From the NCBI GenBank assembly GCA_946480125.1, contig CAMLIY010000130.1:1-8687 (forward strand): a stretch of DNA of 8,687 nt, written 5' to 3'. The notes beneath the pieces are model-generated. The model was not told where the DNA came from, did not search any database, and saw only the letters and a list, made by a program, of their open reading frames with translations. A program made the translations under genes and the position numbers. The DNA comes from an uncultured Asticcacaulis sp. Its GTDB lineage: Bacteria > Pseudomonadota > Alphaproteobacteria > Caulobacterales > Caulobacteraceae. Of the stretch, positions 6,891-8,687 are shown piece by piece; the first letter of the stretch is position 1; each line of letters begins with the position of its first letter.

Positions 6891-7030
6891 GATACCCCAC
6901 CACCGCATCTCGCGCTAAAGCGCGTCGTGCGGTCCCCCTCCCCGACAAGCGGGGAGGATCAAGAATCTGTACCTCCCCGCTTGTCGGGGAGGGGGACCAT
7001 TGAGCGAAGCGAAAATGGTGGTGGGGTGTC
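6891..7030. repeat. 140-bp nested palindromic intergenic repeat element
   Basis: The outer arms are GATACCCCACCACC (6891-6904) and GGTGGTGGGGTGTC (7017-7030), complementary except at one position that can be a G-U wobble. Inside is a perfect 27-bp inverted repeat (6931-6957 with 6972-6998) around a 14-base loop. Each 27-base arm is itself a hairpin of CCTCCCCG / CGGGGAGG with a 5-base loop (stems 6937-6944/6950-6957 and 6972-6979/6985-6992). A further small hairpin CGCGCT-AA-AGCGCG lies at 6911-6924, and ACCATT/AATGGT (6996-7001/7014-7019) can form an alternative stem. As RNA it could fold into a cloverleaf-like multi-arm structure. It resembles the GC-rich palindromic repeats I associate with Caulobacterales intergenic regions (a recollection, not a search). 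It may block or attenuate transcription from ruvX. No target-site duplication is evident. Confidence 0.9.
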
Positions 7031-7054
7031 TTACTTCCTTTTCAGCACCGCCGC

Positions 7055-7993
7055 ATGACCTCAGTTACCATCCTCAACGGCATCGTCCCCGTCTTCCTGC
7101 TGATCTCAATGGGTTATGGCCTCAAGAAATCCGGCTTCCTGCCCTTGCCCGTCTGGCCGCCGATCGAAAAATTCGCCGTCTATGTCCTTTATCCCGGCTT
7201 TCTGGTCCCGGCCATCTGGCACGCCAACCTCTCCGGTTTTTCCACCGGCCCGATCACTATCGGCGTCGTCGGTTCGGTGGTTATCGGCGCGGCTTTTGGT
7301 TTCGTTCTCAAGCCCTTCCTGAAACTCTCCGGCCCTACTTTCACCAGCGTTTTTCAGGGCCTGATCCGTTTCAATTCCTTCGTTTTCGTGCCGGTGGCGG
7401 CCGCAATTTTCGGACCGGACGCCAACAGCCTGTCGGCGGTGGCGATCAGCGCGTTGATCCCGGCCAGCAACATGATCAGCATATTGGTGCTGGCCCAGTG
7501 GGGCGAACCCGAAGGCGCGGTGCCTGACCGCACCCCCCTTTGGTTCGCCAGGACCCTGCTGACCAATCCGATTTTCGCATCCTGCCTGGTCGGGCTGGCA
7601 CTGAATTTCCTTCGTGTGCCCGCCATCCCCTTCGCTGAAAAAGCGCTCAACATGCTGGGCCAGGCCGCCATACCGACCGGCCTGATCCTGGCCGGTGCAG
7701 GCCTGAGTTTTGGTTATGTCTGGCGGCGGCCGGTTCTGGTCGGGCTGGTGTCGCTGTTCAAGATTCTGGTCATGCCGGTGCTCGCCTGGGCGATTTGCTA
7801 CGCCCTGGGCGGCGACCGTATGGCGCAGGGCATTGCCCTGGCCTGTGGCGCGGCGCCTTGCGCAGCAGCGGCCTATGTTCAGGCCCGCCATATGGGCGGC
7901 GACGCCACGCTGATGGCCGGCATTGTGGCCCTGACGACCAGCCTGAGCGCGGTAACCATGCCTTTACTGTTATGGCTGTTTCATCTTGTATGA
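7055..7993 (+). CDS. AEC family transporter (auxin efflux carrier-like permease)
   Basis: A 312-residue inner-membrane protein of the AEC family, about ten hydrophobic segments in two five-helix halves. Bacterial members export or import small carboxylates such as malate or malonate, but the substrate cannot be called here. Family features are the N-terminal ILNGIVPVFLLISMGYGLKKSGFL, the QGLIRFNSF motif (101-109), NPIFASCLVG (171-180) opening the second half, AAIPTGLILAGAGL (204-217), KILVMPVLAW (236-245) and the alanine-rich AAPCAAAAYVQA segment (266-277). The length is normal. The ATG at 7055 is chosen because the first helix begins at once, as in homologues. No Shine-Dalgarno is obvious. 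The start lies only 24 bases after the palindromic repeat, so that repeat may form its 5' leader or isolate it from ruvX. Confidence 0.93.
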   Translation: MTSVTILNGIVPVFLLISMGYGLKKSGFLPLPVWPPIEKFAVYVLYPGFLVPAIWHANLSGFSTGPITIGVVGSVVIGAAFGFVLKPFLKLSGPTFTSVFQGLIRFNSFVFVPVAAAIFGPDANSLSAVAISALIPASNMISILVLAQWGEPEGAVPDRTPLWFARTLLTNPIFASCLVGLALNFLRVPAIPFAEKALNMLGQAAIPTGLILAGAGLSFGYVWRRPVLVGLVSLFKILVMPVLAWAICYALGGDRMAQGIALACGAAPCAAAAYVQARHMGGDATLMAGIVALTTSLSAVTMPLLLWLFHLV

Positions 7994-8111
7994 GCGATCT
8001 TCTCCATTCCAGCGAAGAAAGGGCCCGCCATCCATCTTGACGCTCCCGCACCTTGACGACCTTGGCGCACCCTGAAATAGTCCGGCGCATAACAATAAAG
8101 GCGTTGAGACA
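7994..8111 (+). promoter_or_regulatory. Intergenic region with candidate promoter for the esterase
   Basis: TTGACG at 8053-8058 and AATAGT at 8076-8081 are 17 bases apart, a fair match to a housekeeping -35/-10 pair, about 30 bases before the esterase ATG. The -35 word lies in a small run of similar heptamers: CTTGACG at 8036-8042 and 8052-8058, and CTTGGCG at 8061-8067. No terminator for the AEC gene was seen. Confidence 0.35.
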
Positions 8112-8687
8112 ATGCACAGTTTGCTGAAAACCGGTTTACTCTTATTTCCCCTTTTAACCGCAGAAAACGTAAACGCACACGCCGTTACGCCCGGTGACCA
8201 TCTGGTAACAAACAACATGGTCCAGCTTTCCACCCGTGTGGAAGGCCGGGTCGACGCCAGAGGCCTTGAGGGAAGCGGCCAAAGGCCGGATGGCGCCGCC
8301 ACGCGCTGGATGCATGCCTGGCCCGGTGTGTATTGGGAGGCCCGCTTCAAAGGTCCGGAAGTCACGCTTGCCTTTAACGATACTATAAATCAGTACAGAG
8401 TTTATATTGACGGTAAAGAGATCACAACGATCAGCAAACCCGGTTCGCGCGACTACCGGATTGACGGTCTCGGTCCTGACGCGCATGATATTCACTTGGA
8501 AAAATTCAGTGAAAACCAGGGTGAAGCCACCGCGTTTGACGGCTTCTTCGCCCCCGCTGGCATGACGCTCACAATACCGCACTCATCTCCCAATGAGCGC
8601 CAGATCGAATTTATCGGCGACTCCTATACGGTTGGATACGGCAATACCGCCGGCAAACGCCAATGCACCCAGGATGAACTCTGGGCC
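8112..8687 (+). CDS. Secreted SGNH esterase, carbohydrate esterase family 2-like (acetylxylan esterase type), 3' end outside window
   Basis: The first 192 residues of a longer exported protein. The N-terminus (MHSLLKTGLLLFPLLTA, then NAHA-V) looks like a signal peptide cut near residue 24. Residues about 35-155 resemble the N-terminal jelly-roll domain of CE2 esterases. WMHAWPGVYWEARFKGPEV corresponds to the W-x-G/xxF-xG part, followed by YRVYIDGK and a KPGSRDYRI...AHDIHLEK strand pair. The SGNH hydrolase domain starts with RQIEFIGDSYTVGYGNT, in which Ser171 is the expected nucleophile of the GDS(Y)TxGYGN block I. The other catalytic residues lie beyond the window. CE2 enzymes remove acetyl groups from xylan, mannan and related glycans, so this points to plant-polysaccharide use. 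ATA, AGA and TTA codons are more frequent than in neighbouring genes. AAAGG lies 10 bases before the ATG. Confidence 0.85.
   Translation, partial: MHSLLKTGLLLFPLLTAENVNAHAVTPGDHLVTNNMVQLSTRVEGRVDARGLEGSGQRPDGAATRWMHAWPGVYWEARFKGPEVTLAFNDTINQYRVYIDGKEITTISKPGSRDYRIDGLGPDAHDIHLEKFSENQGEATAFDGFFAPAGMTLTIPHSSPNERQIEFIGDSYTVGYGNTAGKRQCTQDELWA

Noticed and set aside
6931..6998. Reading the 27-bp inverted repeat as a rho-independent terminator
   Set aside because: The stem is very strong but no T-run follows on either strand, and it belongs to a larger nested repeat, so a plain terminator call is not justified.
6931..6998. A CRISPR-like repeat because similar units occur twice
   Set aside because: There are only two units, in inverted orientation, with no spacer series.
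6873..7058. A short plus-strand open frame across the palindromic repeat
   Set aside because: It is formed by the repeat sequence itself, overlaps the end of ruvX, and has no family resemblance.
7106..7891. A 261-codon open frame on the minus strand opposite the AEC transporter
   Set aside because: The plus strand clearly encodes a membrane transporter. The antisense product is a Gln/His/Arg/Asp-rich shadow with no domain.
8154..8582. A 142-codon minus-strand open frame near the right end
   Set aside because: The plus strand carries a CE2-like esterase with a signal peptide and a GDSYT block, running off the window. The antisense frame has no recognisable feature.

Overview
This is an ordinary-looking chromosomal window of about 8.7 kb from a moderately GC-rich alphaproteobacterium, most likely of the order Caulobacterales. 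That placement is an inference. It rests on a UrcA-family secreted protein (a family I know mainly from Caulobacterales and sphingomonads), on gatC-gatA lying divergently near ruvX, on the style of the intergenic GC-rich palindromic repeat, and on the codon use. The genus cannot be fixed from the sequence; Asticcacaulis-like bacteria would fit.

Layout, left to right. Bases 1-282 (+) are the 3' end of an NADPH-dependent FMN reductase. It converges with, and overlaps by four bases, a RidA-family gene (279-710, -). Upstream of that on the same strand is an OPT-family oligopeptide transporter (775-2814, -). After a gene-poor gap come two small unrecognised genes whose stop codons abut exactly: an 89-residue protein with one hydrophobic segment (3080-3349, +) and a 144-residue secreted protein (3350-3784, -). 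The next block on the minus strand is gatA (3888-5372) and gatC (5374-5661), separated by one base, followed upstream by urcA (5782-6135). gatB is not in the window. An AT-rich intergenic region separates urcA from the divergent ruvX (6404-6886, +). A 140-bp nested palindromic repeat lies between ruvX and an AEC-family transporter (7055-7993, +). The window ends inside a secreted SGNH esterase that looks like carbohydrate esterase family 2 (8112-8687, +, incomplete).

How the genes fit together. GatC and GatA are two subunits of the tRNA-dependent amidotransferase that makes Asn-tRNA or Gln-tRNA. RuvX is a conserved nuclease-fold protein of RNA/DNA processing. The OPT transporter and RidA could form a transcription unit linking peptide uptake to detoxification of reactive enamines. 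The AEC transporter and the esterase look like separate accessory functions. I found no phage, transposase, CRISPR, tRNA, rRNA or toxin-antitoxin signature, and no convincing new multi-gene system. The most structured unexplained element is the nested inverted repeat at 6891-7030. The small abutting secreted proteins and the AT-rich repeats before ruvX come next.
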